Both the position numbers and the translations under genes were made by a program. Under the pieces are notes generated by a model. That model did no database searches and was not told where the DNA came from. It saw only the letters and a program-made list of their open reading frames with translations. Below are positions 7,212 to 15,205 of a stretch of 20,067 nucleotides of DNA, in pieces (the stretch's first letter is position 1; every line of letters starts with the position of its first letter). This stretch comes from a virus: IMG/VR virus record IMGVR_UViG_3300024999_000483, positions 1 through 20,067 of that record. One strand, given 5' to 3'.

Positions 7212-7256
7212 CCTAATAAATTGGGTGTGAAAACCCAATGAATCTGGAATTTTAAA
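7110..7256 (+). ncRNA. Predicted omega RNA overlapping the 3' end of tnpB
   Basis: TnpB guide RNAs are made from the 3' end of the gene and the right end of the element. Here a perfect 13-bp inverted repeat (7181-7193 with 7219-7231) brackets the tnpB stop codon. The second arm can also fold with the next bases into a 6-bp hairpin (7221-7226 with 7233-7238, loop GTGAAA). The scaffold probably ends near 7239 and the guide follows. The 5' end is not defined by the sequence and the start given is nominal. Confidence 0.55.
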
Positions 7257-7498
7257 TGGTACATAATGGAATTTATTTATGTCTTATGTTCTTGAATTGA
7301 AATCCACATAATGAAAACAGAATAGACTACAATAGAAAATACTACTGCTACAAAATGAATCAATATTTTTATACCTGCCCTTATCCTTGAGTGTGAATGT
7401 GAATTTTAATCTAAAAACTAATATTTTCACAATCCTGAAACCTTACTCTAACAACACTTTTTCAGGCACACAATATTATGATTCGCACAGAAAGCACT
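7241..7498. other. Gene-free spacer between the tnpB element and the holin gene
   Basis: No convincing gene is seen on either strand. The first part would supply the guide of the omega RNA and the flank of the insertion. A 7-bp stem (7434-7440 with 7460-7466) around a 19-base loop lies about 30 bases after the holin stop on the minus strand but lacks a T-run, so it is at best a weak terminator. Confidence 0.5.
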
Positions 7499-7939
7499 CT
7501 ATTTTCCCTCAGAATTATCTGTTTGAGTAATTGTGCCGCTCTCACTTTTTAAGTTGATTACAGGGCTGTTAATTAATGATTTTTGATCTATTGTTCCTAC
7601 ATTCTCATCAATTTTATACTCCCCTCTGACAAAACTAGATAATTTAACTAAAACTTGTTTAGAATAAAAAAGATAACCAGAAAGCATAAGCATGTGAGTA
7701 GCTGTAGCTAAATCGACATCAATACCATTTACGTTAATAACGATTATCTCAGGTGTTAATTTGCCAACATAAATAACACCCAAAAAACAACTAGTCACTA
7801 TAATTCCTTTTACAACTCCCTGAAAAAGCTTTATCTTATCAAATTTTTGTTGGAATATCGAGGAAACAAAACCTAGCACGATGTTGATAACTACGAGCGA
7901 TAAAAGACCAATTCCTAAATATAAAACTTGTATATCCAT
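7499..7939 (-). CDS. Putative holin
   Basis: The product is 146 residues long. The start ATG has AAGGAG upstream. Three hydrophobic segments are visible at about residues 5-28, 41-60 and 77-95, followed by a polar tail of about 50 residues. This size and layout, directly after the XhlA-like gene and downstream of the endolysin, fit a phage holin: an inner-membrane protein that opens the membrane at the end of infection so that the endolysin reaches the wall. No specific holin family could be named with confidence. The N-terminal 20-residue helix is followed by SSIFQQKFDKIKLFQG, a charged loop as often seen in Bacillota holins. Confidence 0.65.
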   Translation of the reverse strand: MDIQVLYLGIGLLSLVVINIVLGFVSSIFQQKFDKIKLFQGVVKGIIVTSCFLGVIYVGKLTPEIIVINVNGIDVDLATATHMLMLSGYLFYSKQVLVKLSSFVRGEYKIDENVGTIDQKSLINSPVINLKSESGTITQTDNSEGK

Positions 7940-7971
7940 TAATAATCATTCTCCTTAAATTTTATTTATTT

Positions 7972-8409
7972 TTATTTAATGCTAATACCATATTTTCCAC
8001 CAATATAAGCAAGGGCAATGGTTGAGATTACTGCTAATATCTTTAATCCTAATTTAAATTTGCCATCTAAAGTTATTTTTTTTATTTCCGTATCGTTTTT
8101 TGTCGCATTCTTCACAATCTCAACAGAGGTATTAGAAGTGTTGACTATTACTTGGCTTAAAAGCTGCATCATATTGTTTTGTGTCTGATATGAATTGGCT
8201 TCAAATCTTGTGACAATTCCTTCTAAATTAGTCATCTTTTCTTTTAAAACACTAGTATTTGTTTCAAGAGTTTGAATCTTGTCATCATGAACATTAATTT
8301 TATGATCATGTGTATCTAAAATTTGCTTATGTGAATCTAATTTGTCTAATGCGTCCTTAACTTCATCTTCGATTGCCACATTTAACACCTCTTCCATTTG
8401 ATATTTCAT
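7972..8409 (-). CDS. XhlA-like membrane-anchored lysis protein
   Basis: The product is 145 residues long, starting at the ATG at 8409, which has AAAGGAGGG upstream; a longer in-frame reading to 8475 would put that site inside the gene and is rejected. Residues about 10-70 form a heptad-rich coiled coil with HDHKINVHDDKIQTLE. A single hydrophobic helix (about 119-137, LKILAVISTIALAYIGG) lies at the C-terminus, followed by a short KYGISIK tail. That layout is the haemolysin XhlA type, which in Bacillus prophage PBSX works with a holin in host lysis. The gene is 32 bases upstream of the holin, in the same direction, so they are probably co-transcribed. The protein is roughly 1.5 times the usual XhlA length because the coiled coil is longer. 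Confidence 0.65.
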   Translation of the reverse strand: MKYQMEEVLNVAIEDEVKDALDKLDSHKQILDTHDHKINVHDDKIQTLETNTSVLKEKMTNLEGIVTRFEANSYQTQNNMMQLLSQVIVNTSNTSVEIVKNATKNDTEIKKITLDGKFKLGLKILAVISTIALAYIGGKYGISIK

Positions 8410-8488
8410 AATTAATACTTGCCCTCCTTTATTTTGTGTGTTATAATACATCAATGGTTGTAGTGCTACGAACATTACTCCCAGATAT

Positions 8489-8520
8489 GACAGTCCAGAT
8501 CGGGCAATAATCTGGCTGTC
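8489..8520. promoter_or_regulatory. Stem-loop in the leader of the XhlA-holin unit
   Basis: Arms GACAG-CCAGAT (8489-8493, 8495-8500) and ATCTGG-CTGTC (8510-8520) pair over 11 bp with one bulged base (8494) and a 9-base loop. It is the most GC-rich hairpin in this spacer and has no T-run on either side. It lies about 80 bases before the XhlA start, between the endolysin terminator and the gene, so it may be an RNA control element or a protein binding site. Confidence 0.5.
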
Positions 8521-8554
8521 CTACATAGATTAACTTAATAAGAGAATTGTAGAT

Positions 8555-8585
8555 TAAAAGAGGTGTAAAATAAAATTACACCTCT
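8555..8585 (-). terminator. Intrinsic terminator after the endolysin gene
   Basis: A perfect 10-bp stem (8559-8568 with 8576-8585) around a 7-base loop is followed on the minus strand by TTTTAAT (complement of 8552-8558). It lies about 40 bases after the endolysin stop and separates the endolysin transcript from the XhlA-holin unit. Confidence 0.85.
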
Positions 8586-8625
8586 AACTGGCATTTAATT
8601 TCCTTATTTTATTACTTAAAACTTA

Positions 8626-10164
8626 TCAAAACTTATCGAACCCACCACTCCAATGGGTAAATCCTGTCTTTTGGCCTTTAGATGTATTATACATGATTTT
8701 TAAAAATCCATTTTTACGATAAAGTGGAGTCGCTTGTTCGTATGGATCTAGATTCCCGAAAGCAATATTATTATCATTATATGTGGATTCAGGAGTTGAA
8801 CCATTTTTAAACGCTCCTTGATAATAATAAGAAAAACAATTTACAATATTTTTAACATAACCAGTTTTAACTCCGCTACTCGTAGGATACTCTAATAAAA
8901 CAAGTTGCTTATCATATACAATCTCTAACACAGTAATATTGTCGCCCTTGCTAACATATCTATTAGGTATTTGGACTCCATTTATATCTCTAATATACAA
9001 ATCATCATTAATTATTTTAGCATTATTAGGATAAGTAAAAATTAATGAAGGCGATGGTATACTAGGGGGAACAACAGGAGTAACTATAATTGGGACTGGT
9101 TGAACATCTTTTACAGTTTCTTTACAAATCTGATTATAGATTTTACAAATATCCTCTCCATATCCTATACCTGGAACTGCCCATCTACCATTCAAATCTT
9201 CCCAATTCGGAGCAATTCCTCTAGTAACTAAATCAAATCTAGGATCAATTTTTGGTAAATTAGATGGCAATGAATCCTTACAGCAATAAGCATATAAATG
9301 TTCCATATGAGCCAAAACTCCTAATTCTGGTGAATCAAAATATACTCCTTTTACTCCCCCTCCAATTGTTCCTAAACCACAATAATTATTTTTGGCTAAT
9401 ACGACATCACCTCCAAAACGTAAATAATTTGTTTCCTTAACCATTTGTGAAAAAGCATATCCCCATTTAATTCCAAGTAACTCACCATATTTTTTATAAT
9501 ATTGAGCAATATTAATTGCGTTAGGATTGACTTTGCGAATAAATTGATTGCATTGTTCAACTGTGATTGATTCTGCACCAAGAATTGGAGTTTTTTGATT
9601 TGATTGTTCTTTTACATATTCCAACCCCAAATACTGTTGAATCCCTTTAACTATAGAAATAGCACATTTTCTTTGAAAATCTGGATTTGCTAATAATGCC
9701 TCTTCTGTAGAATTACTAATAAAAGGCAATTCCACTAAACAACTAGGACAATTAGTGTATTTATTTACATACAGACCACTAACCTTGATTCCCCTATCCG
9801 TTAATTTTATGTCATTGATTAAATTAGATTGAATTGCTCTCGCCAACTTCTCTGCGTTTGAACCTAAAGCAGATATGTGCGTTTCTATTCCATGTGCAGA
9901 TTTATCAGTGTAGCTATTATTATGAATACTCACGAACCATTCAGATTTAAAATTATTAGATGAGTCAACAACTGCCCATAAGTCTCCACTTTGAATAAAA
10001 TTAATATCATGACCCAATCTTTTCAATTCAGAAACTACTATTGTTCCAACTGCTTTTACAACATCTGATTCTTTAAGTCCTGTTTGACCTACACTTCCAG
10101 GATCAAATGTTCCATCTGATTTTTCACCATGTCCAAAATTTATTGTACCTTTGCTTTGAACCAT
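8626..10164 (-). CDS. Endolysin: N-acetylmuramoyl-L-alanine amidase plus glucosaminidase
   Basis: The product is 512 residues long; the ATG has AAGGAAGG upstream. Residues about 5-180 are an Amidase_3 zinc amidase, with likely metal and catalytic residues H12 (NFGHGE), E32 (KESD), H81 (SIHNNS) and E145 (VELPFIS). It cuts the bond between muramic acid and L-alanine. Residues about 200-345 are a glucosaminidase (GH73-like) domain with E244 in QMVKETNYLRFGGDV and the YCGLGTIGGG and NGRWAVPGIGYG segments. A proline-rich linker (about 355-373) leads to two SH3-like repeats (about 375-440 and 442-512) that would bind the wall. No signal peptide is seen, so export would depend on the holin. It follows the small-gene cluster and precedes its own terminator. 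A two-enzyme lysin with this order is common in phages of clostridia and bacilli. Confidence 0.92.
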   Translation of the reverse strand: MVQSKGTINFGHGEKSDGTFDPGSVGQTGLKESDVVKAVGTIVVSELKRLGHDINFIQSGDLWAVVDSSNNFKSEWFVSIHNNSYTDKSAHGIETHISALGSNAEKLARAIQSNLINDIKLTDRGIKVSGLYVNKYTNCPSCLVELPFISNSTEEALLANPDFQRKCAISIVKGIQQYLGLEYVKEQSNQKTPILGAESITVEQCNQFIRKVNPNAINIAQYYKKYGELLGIKWGYAFSQMVKETNYLRFGGDVVLAKNNYCGLGTIGGGVKGVYFDSPELGVLAHMEHLYAYCCKDSLPSNLPKIDPRFDLVTRGIAPNWEDLNGRWAVPGIGYGEDICKIYNQICKETVKDVQPVPIIVTPVVPPSIPSPSLIFTYPNNAKIINDDLYIRDINGVQIPNRYVSKGDNITVLEIVYDKQLVLLEYPTSSGVKTGYVKNIVNCFSYYYQGAFKNGSTPESTYNDNNIAFGNLDPYEQATPLYRKNGFLKIMYNTSKGQKTGFTHWSGGFDKF

Positions 10165-10478
10165 TTTACTTCGCCTTCCTTTAAAAATAAATAAAATAAG
10201 AAAACCACCAAATCAGCTTCTTATTTTCTCATCATTATTTTCTCATCATTTGATATTTATTTCTTCTTTACATGATCGTGCTATACGTTTCTCATTGTTG
10301 ATATTAGTGGGTATGAGAATAATTATATTTATTATTATTTACCCCCTGATACCCTAACTCCCAAACGTAATGATAATTGAAGCACTTTTGTAGGATGTGC
10401 TGTATACTACGGTTTGACTGGAAGTTGTTAAAACAGCTTCCCTGTCTATTTTGTTATTAGTGGAAATTTTATTTAACT
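10165..10478. other. Gene-free spacer upstream of the endolysin
   Basis: About 310 bases hold no credible gene. Two adjacent copies of a 14-base unit (TTATTTTCTCATCA at 10221-10234 and 10235-10248) form a short tandem repeat. A hairpin of 10 bp including one G-T pair (10420-10429 with 10432-10441) lies 38 bases after the stop of the upstream gene but has no T-run. The spacer probably contains the endolysin promoter; I could not pick a convincing one. Confidence 0.5.
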
Positions 10479-10697
10479 TTACAAAGATTCTCCTTCGTCT
10501 TCCTCTATACTTTCGATACAATGATTTTGATCAATTTTATTTAGTAATTTACAGATAAAACAACTTAACCAACTATCTTTCTTAACCAAATGTTTGCCCA
10601 TACGAGAACTCATTGTCTCGTCTGGACATCCCCCTAAAATAGTGTTAAATAATTGATCAATTGAAATAAGAAGATTCCATAAATATCTTTTAACCAT
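10479..10697 (-). CDS. Conserved small phage protein with a PDET-SSR motif
   Basis: The product is 72 residues long; GGAGGTG lies 4 bases before the ATG, a very good site. The motif NTILGGCPDETMSSR (18-32) followed by a Cys and His-rich stretch (C46, C49, H59, C60) matches a small family seen beside lysis genes in many phages, often mislabelled as a helicase. No function is established. The Cys and His residues could bind a metal. It is the last gene before the endolysin spacer. A terminator sits only about 20 bases before its ribosome binding site, so expression needs read-through or a promoter within the short gap. Confidence 0.6.
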   Translation of the reverse strand: MVKRYLWNLLISIDQLFNTILGGCPDETMSSRMGKHLVKKDSWLSCFICKLLNKIDQNHCIESIEEDEGESL

Positions 10698-10715
10698 ATT
10701 TCACCTCCAGACAAT

Positions 10716-10744
10716 AAAAAGAGAGATAAAATAAATTATCTCTC
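10716..10744 (-). terminator. Intrinsic terminator upstream of the 72-residue gene
   Basis: A perfect 9-bp stem (10721-10729 with 10736-10744) with a 6-base loop is followed on the minus strand by TTTTTATT (complement of 10713-10720). It would stop minus-strand transcription arriving from the tail-gene cluster. Confidence 0.8.
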
Positions 10745-10791
10745 ACATGTCGTAGTAATATTGAGTTAAATACAAAAATAAATAATATCTA

Positions 10792-10998
10792 CTAAGCCAA
10801 CACATTGTCAAAATAACCACAATTCATACACTTAATCCTTTTTTGAGGAGGATTACTTAAAAACACAGAATTATCTGGATAAATCATTTCATTTTTACAA
10901 ATAAGACATTCTACGCCTGACTTATTAGATCCTTTTACTCTATACGGCAATATTGTTTTATCATTTAATTCTTGAATAGATATTAATTTCTTTTCCAT
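10792..10998 (-). CDS. Small zinc-ribbon protein
   Basis: The product is 68 residues long; AAAGGAG lies 10 bases before the ATG. Two CxxC pairs (C31/C34 in ECLICKN and C57/C60 in KCMNCGYF) are spaced as in a treble-clef or zinc-ribbon fold, so it probably binds one zinc ion. No wider homology is recognised. It lies in the small-gene cluster between the tail fibres and the lysis genes and ends just before the terminator at 10716-10744. It could bind nucleic acid or a protein partner. Confidence 0.65.
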   Translation of the reverse strand: MEKKLISIQELNDKTILPYRVKGSNKSGVECLICKNEMIYPDNSVFLSNPPQKRIKCMNCGYFDNVLA

Positions 10999-11052
10999 TA
11001 TGTTTCTACTCCTTTAATATGAATTCCGTATTTTCTTGGAATTAAATCAAAA

Positions 11053-11403
11053 CTACCACATTCGATTATCCATTAAATATCTTCTAGTTTTAATAAAATT
11101 ACCATCATTAATCCTTAAAGCATCTCTAATTGCTAATACTGGATAACCACCTGATACTGGTACTGTATCATTATCCCAATACCATTTTCTAAACATTTTT
11201 ACTGCTTCAGCATTGGCCTTGTCTACAATTATATTTGGTTCTTGAACTTCTTCTATATCTTTTTGTTTAAAATAATTCATATCCTCCATGCAACATATAA
11301 TATCAAGTTCTGAATTAAAACCGCACATGTTGCATTCTGCTGTACAAGGACATATAAATGTCTTCATACAGTTAACTAAATAATCATCTAAAATTAACTT
11401 CAA
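11053..11403 (-). CDS. Cysteine-rich hypothetical protein
   Basis: The product is 116 residues long if the TTG at 11403 is used, which has GGGG 11 bases upstream; a second possible start is the ATG at codon 13, but it has no ribosome binding site. Seven Cys lie near the N-terminus (C12, C18, C20, C24, C27, C37, C38), suggesting a metal site. The rest contains an Asp-Asn-Asp turn and a Trp-rich strand (FRKWYWDNDTVP) and ends in a helix. I do not recognise the family. It starts 6 bases after the preceding gene stops, so the two are probably translated from one message. Confidence 0.5.
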   Translation of the reverse strand: MKLILDDYLVNCMKTFICPCTAECNMCGFNSELDIICCMEDMNYFKQKDIEEVQEPNIIVDKANAEAVKMFRKWYWDNDTVPVSGGYPVLAIRDALRINDGNFIKTRRYLMDNRMW

Positions 11404-11409
11404 AATTAT

Positions 11410-11832
11410 TTAACCCCAATTAATCAATTCAGCTTTTGCAATAGTATCACATGTTGAATCTTCAATCTGCGCTTTTAATACAAAATATCTCATCAACAAA
11501 TTTTCCTTATGTGTCTTACCTTCTTTAAAAATTGCTTTAAATTGTTCTCTATTTAATACTTTTAATCCATAATTAGTCGTATTAAATGGCACACCTTCTA
11601 GATCAAGGTCTAACACAAATGCTAATCCGGCTTGAGTAAAATTATCCATGTAATCTTTATTTAATGGAAATGAGTACCCTGTTGATTCTGACGTAAATCC
11701 TGTCTCAACATCTACTAAACATTGTTGATAAATTTTTTCTATTTTCCAAACTTTATACTCTGGTAATGTTTGAGGTATTGATAATGTATTTACATCTACA
11801 TAGGTATTTGATTCTGTATCTAAAATTTGCAT
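11410..11832 (-). CDS. Tail-fibre-linked accessory protein, unidentified
   Basis: The product is 140 residues long; AAAGGGG precedes the ATG by 10 bases. The N-terminus resembles short proteins that follow tail-fibre genes and may help in fibre assembly: it opens with an Asp-rich strand and has a helix at the end (MRYFVLKAQIEDSTCD). A DUF4376-like reading was considered but not established. It starts 19 bases after the sialidase-like fibre gene ends. Position supports a fibre-linked role; the sequence alone does not. Confidence 0.55.
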   Translation of the reverse strand: MQILDTESNTYVDVNTLSIPQTLPEYKVWKIEKIYQQCLVDVETGFTSESTGYSFPLNKDYMDNFTQAGLAFVLDLDLEGVPFNTTNYGLKVLNREQFKAIFKEGKTHKENLLMRYFVLKAQIEDSTCDTIAKAELINWG

Positions 11833-11851
11833 ATTATTTATGGCCCCTTTC

Positions 11852-13816
11852 TTAACCTAATGCTCCTAATATTTTAATCACATACTTATTCGTCACACTG
11901 GTATTTGCTCTGCTAATTGTTAATCTCTTAGTAATCCTACTATTGATTGGAGCAACATAAACATTTTGATCTTCATTAATTCCTGCTGAAACAAGAGTAG
12001 TTTTCTTAGTAGTTGTTCCAAAAGATTCTGGACTACTTGTATTTACAAGACTTATTTTTGTGTCAATACTAAAATTTCCGTCTAAATCATAATCTGTCCA
12101 CGAAACAACCTGACTTACAGGTGAAGAAGGAGTTATGGTATATCTGATATCTTCTGACAAAAGTGGAGCATAAACTCCTCCCCCAGTATCAAATCCTTCT
12201 GAAAATCCCAATCTTCCATTTACAGTATCAACATTACCTAGACTACGATAGCACCAAACATTAGTTTTATAGTTATTTTGCAAAGGTGTTACTTCGAGGT
12301 GAGGGGTTTGAGTTGTTTGGGTGAATATGCCACGGAACTTTACTGAGGAGCCGTTTAAATAATAAATACATATCGGATCTGTAAAATCTTGATAATTGGA
12401 ACACGTGGATGGATTATTTACAGATGAATCATTTAATAATACCGTTTCTCCTGCCCAAGATGTACCATTCCAAGAATTTGTTAATAATTTATAAGCACCA
12501 CCATTAACACCTTTCCATATTACAAATACCTTGCCGTCTTTATTTGACGTAATTGATGGAACAGTATCATCCATTCCAGATTCAGGTATGTTTACAGCAA
12601 CTTTTGCACTCCATGTTATCCCACCGTCTAGTGATTTGGAAATATCAATTTCCTGTGCTGTAACAATATTCCTCCAAACGACCCATAAAATCCCGTTTTG
12701 ATCGGTTATTGCGTCTGGTGAGGATTGGGCGTAAGACGTACCATTGTAAATTTGTATTTGTTGAAATGAAGATCCATTATATTTTTGTAAAACAATTGCT
12801 TTATAACTAGCACCTTGATCAAATACATGATAAATATAAGGAAAATCATTAACTATATTTATACATGGTTCTATTGCACCTACTGTTCCAGAAGTATTCC
12901 AACCTGTCACCTGAACAACACTACCCCAATTAACACTACCATCTACAGCAGATATAGTTCCTTTCGCATAACGAATGTTGAAGGAATTGGGATATGTGGA
13001 ATTTTTTGAAGACCATGTTGCATGGAGTTCTGTTCCTGTGGAGTTTATTGCGAGAGAACAACCTGAACCAAAAGATGTTTGTGCTGAATCTACTATTTTA
13101 ACGATCGAACTACTTATATCAATATTAGAGACAGTCGTGGCATCAAAAGTATATGAGTAATTGGATGCAGAATAATTTCCTACAGCTAAAACTGTCACCT
13201 TAGTACCATAACTAACAATAGAATAGTTTCCAGTTCCATTTCCATTTTCAGCAATCCAACATAGCTGACTAGTTGTAGCTCCGTTATCCTTTGATATATA
13301 TAATCTAGCACCATAGGCTGATTCAGCCTTAACTAAACTAACTATCCACCCATTGCTCAAAATCTGTGGTCTTGCATCTTTGCTCGTAGTATAAGCAGAA
13401 GCAACAACAGTGGTAGGTGTACTTAGATCATAAGTAACACTTTCTGTACTAATTCCACCTGCAGTCACAGTGATATATTCTTTATTTACATCATCTTGAA
13501 TCGTTAATTCACTTCCAACAATAAATCCATTAACTGAATCTCCACCTGTAGCATCAACAACTTTATCAGTTAGAATTGTAGTACCTGATATTAGTGCTTG
13601 ATTTGCTGTAGTTTTACGTGTATCCATTAATCCTGCTGAGTAAGTTGTAATTCCATTAAATAGGTCAAAGAATCCTGCTGACATTCCTGAAGTTCTCCCT
13701 GAAATTGCAGCAAGGGCAGCACCATTAGCAGCTAATTTTTCCATGTCAAGATATTTTTGCTTGCTAATTCCTACTCCAACTCCATGATCTCTTAATACGT
13801 TTTCTATATTTATCAT
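11852..13816 (-). CDS. Sialidase-like beta-propeller tail fibre protein
   Basis: The product is 654 residues long, starting at an ATG with GAGGTGATT upstream; its start overlaps the stop of the preceding gene (ATGA). Two Asp-box (BNR) motifs are visible, one degenerate (SKDNGATT, 175-182) and one good (SKSLDGGITW, 393-402), both inside repeated blades typical of a six-bladed propeller. Blade repeats continue to about residue 560 (for example VFVIWKG and NSWNGTSWAGETVLL). The N-terminal 90 residues are Gly- and Ala-rich and probably attach to the tail. The C-terminal 60 residues look like a strand-rich cap. The full set of sialidase catalytic residues is not evident, so binding of a sugar receptor is better supported than cleavage. 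Confidence 0.7.
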   Translation of the reverse strand: MINIENVLRDHGVGVGISKQKYLDMEKLAANGAALAAISGRTSGMSAGFFDLFNGITTYSAGLMDTRKTTANQALISGTTILTDKVVDATGGDSVNGFIVGSELTIQDDVNKEYITVTAGGISTESVTYDLSTPTTVVASAYTTSKDARPQILSNGWIVSLVKAESAYGARLYISKDNGATTSQLCWIAENGNGTGNYSIVSYGTKVTVLAVGNYSASNYSYTFDATTVSNIDISSSIVKIVDSAQTSFGSGCSLAINSTGTELHATWSSKNSTYPNSFNIRYAKGTISAVDGSVNWGSVVQVTGWNTSGTVGAIEPCINIVNDFPYIYHVFDQGASYKAIVLQKYNGSSFQQIQIYNGTSYAQSSPDAITDQNGILWVVWRNIVTAQEIDISKSLDGGITWSAKVAVNIPESGMDDTVPSITSNKDGKVFVIWKGVNGGAYKLLTNSWNGTSWAGETVLLNDSSVNNPSTCSNYQDFTDPICIYYLNGSSVKFRGIFTQTTQTPHLEVTPLQNNYKTNVWCYRSLGNVDTVNGRLGFSEGFDTGGGVYAPLLSEDIRYTITPSSPVSQVVSWTDYDLDGNFSIDTKISLVNTSSPESFGTTTKKTTLVSAGINEDQNVYVAPINSRITKRLTISRANTSVTNKYVIKILGALG

Positions 13817-15186
13817 TGGTTAATCACCTCATTACTAACAATTTGTGATTGATTTAAATATTTGGGGATTTCTTTGTCTAAAATATCTTCACAAACAAAA
13901 AAATCCCAATATGGGATTCTCAATAAAGGAATATTGTTTAATTGGCAGTAATCTGTTTTAATTTTATCTCTCGCCTGTGTTTTTTCTAACGCTTCATCAC
14001 CACCAAAGAATTCTACTGCTTCATAATGAAATCTTCCATCATACTCTATTAAACATAGAAGATTATCATAATTATCAAATATGGCAAAATCAAAAGGTAA
14101 TGGATTGATATTTTTACATTCTGGAATTTTAAATTGTCGTTTATAATTATAAAAATATTTTTGAAGATATTTATGTATTTTATGCTCTCCTTTTGATTCT
14201 CTGCATATAGGACACCTAACCCCAGAAAGAAAATGCCATCTCAATGCAGGGAATGTTTCTCCGCATTCTTTATGTTTCATTAATACCTTAGTTTTTGCAT
14301 TGACATATTCTCCTATAACCTCATATTCATTTCCAACAAGAGTGAATACCTCTTCCTTGAACTGCTCAGTTGTTTTTTTTAATAATCCTGCACAGTTTAC
14401 ACATCCACAGCGAAGTAAAGTATCTGGGTTTGTTTGATATTCGTAACCACATTTATGTCTAATATTCATGGGCGTAGATGAGTTGATATACTCCGATAAA
14501 ATTTCATAATCATCATAGTCATCTTTAGATTTTTCTAAAATAAACATAAACATCTTATGTGTTTTTACATATCTAGGATTACAAACTGGACATCTCTTTC
14601 CATCTATAAAATCTTGAGGAACCACATCATACTCTTGTTTACATTCTTCATGTCTAATCATAATTGGCGTTCTATTATTTACATACTCACCTAATACTGT
14701 ATACTCTTCTTCTATTAAATTAAAGATTAAATCTGAAAATTGTTCAGTTGTTCTTGCAAATAATTTCCTTTGTTTTAATTTAATACATTTTGGACAAGGA
14801 CAATCACTTGCATTATCTGTTAAAATACTACTTGGATATATTGGAAACTCTGTTCCACAATCTAAATGAATTAATTTTATTGTTGTACTATTATTTAGAT
14901 ATTCTCCTAAAAGTTTATAATTTCCTCCTAGTCTATTAAACAATAATTCTTCAAATTGTTCTTGTGTTTTTCTTCTCTTATTTGGTCTGCCTGTTTTACT
15001 ACAATTAGGACATGAATGAAGTTTTAATATATTACCTGCTAAAGGATTCCATTCATGTCCACATATCTTATGACGAACCAATATATTACTTTTTGCTTTA
15101 GTATACTGTCCAAGAACTTCAAATTCATCATTTCCAATTATTTTTAGTTCTTCCTCAAACTCTTCTTGAGTTTTCTTTCTTGTCAT
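13813..15186 (-). CDS. Homing-endonuclease-like protein with five zinc-ribbon repeats
   Basis: The product is 457 residues long; AGGTGGTG lies 12 bases before the ATG. Five similar blocks (about 1-62, 73-134, 146-202, 209-265, 270-328) each have a TxEQF helix, an (I/V)(L)GEY(V)N strand, an RH or KH-x-C(G) turn and CPxC, as in phage zinc-ribbon repeats. The C-terminal block (about 333-445) is a Vsr-like nuclease: E335 (GEHKI), D366 (PFDFAIFD), E381/D383/H387 (IEYDGRFHY), D407/K410 and LLRIPYWDF. The repeats probably bind DNA and the last domain cuts it. It lies within the tail genes: it begins 19 bases after one fibre gene and overlaps the next by 4 bases, so it rides on the fibre operon. No intron motifs or split gene are seen around it. 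Confidence 0.82.
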   Translation of the reverse strand: MTRKKTQEEFEEELKIIGNDEFEVLGQYTKAKSNILVRHKICGHEWNPLAGNILKLHSCPNCSKTGRPNKRRKTQEQFEELLFNRLGGNYKLLGEYLNNSTTIKLIHLDCGTEFPIYPSSILTDNASDCPCPKCIKLKQRKLFARTTEQFSDLIFNLIEEEYTVLGEYVNNRTPIMIRHEECKQEYDVVPQDFIDGKRCPVCNPRYVKTHKMFMFILEKSKDDYDDYEILSEYINSSTPMNIRHKCGYEYQTNPDTLLRCGCVNCAGLLKKTTEQFKEEVFTLVGNEYEVIGEYVNAKTKVLMKHKECGETFPALRWHFLSGVRCPICRESKGEHKIHKYLQKYFYNYKRQFKIPECKNINPLPFDFAIFDNYDNLLCLIEYDGRFHYEAVEFFGGDEALEKTQARDKIKTDYCQLNNIPLLRIPYWDFFVCEDILDKEIPKYLNQSQIVSNEVINQ

Positions 15187-15205
15187 AAATTATTTATCAC
15201 CACCT

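Larger units (their letters stand above)
5940..7240 (+). mobile_element. TnpB-only insertion element (IS605/IS1341-like)
   Basis: A self-contained unit of promoter, tnpB and 3' guide-RNA hairpin sits on the plus strand between two minus-strand phage units. No tnpA transposase is present, so it would depend on one supplied elsewhere, as is common for such elements. The right end is placed just after the terminal hairpin. The left end cannot be fixed and should lie between 5874 and 5945. Confidence 0.5.

Noticed and set aside
8489-8520. tRNA or tRNA fragment
   Set aside because: There is a single stem only; no cloverleaf, no T-loop GTTC sequence and no CCA-type end.
10221-10248. CRISPR-like or iteron repeat
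   Set aside because: Only two abutting 14-base copies without spacers; too few for either.
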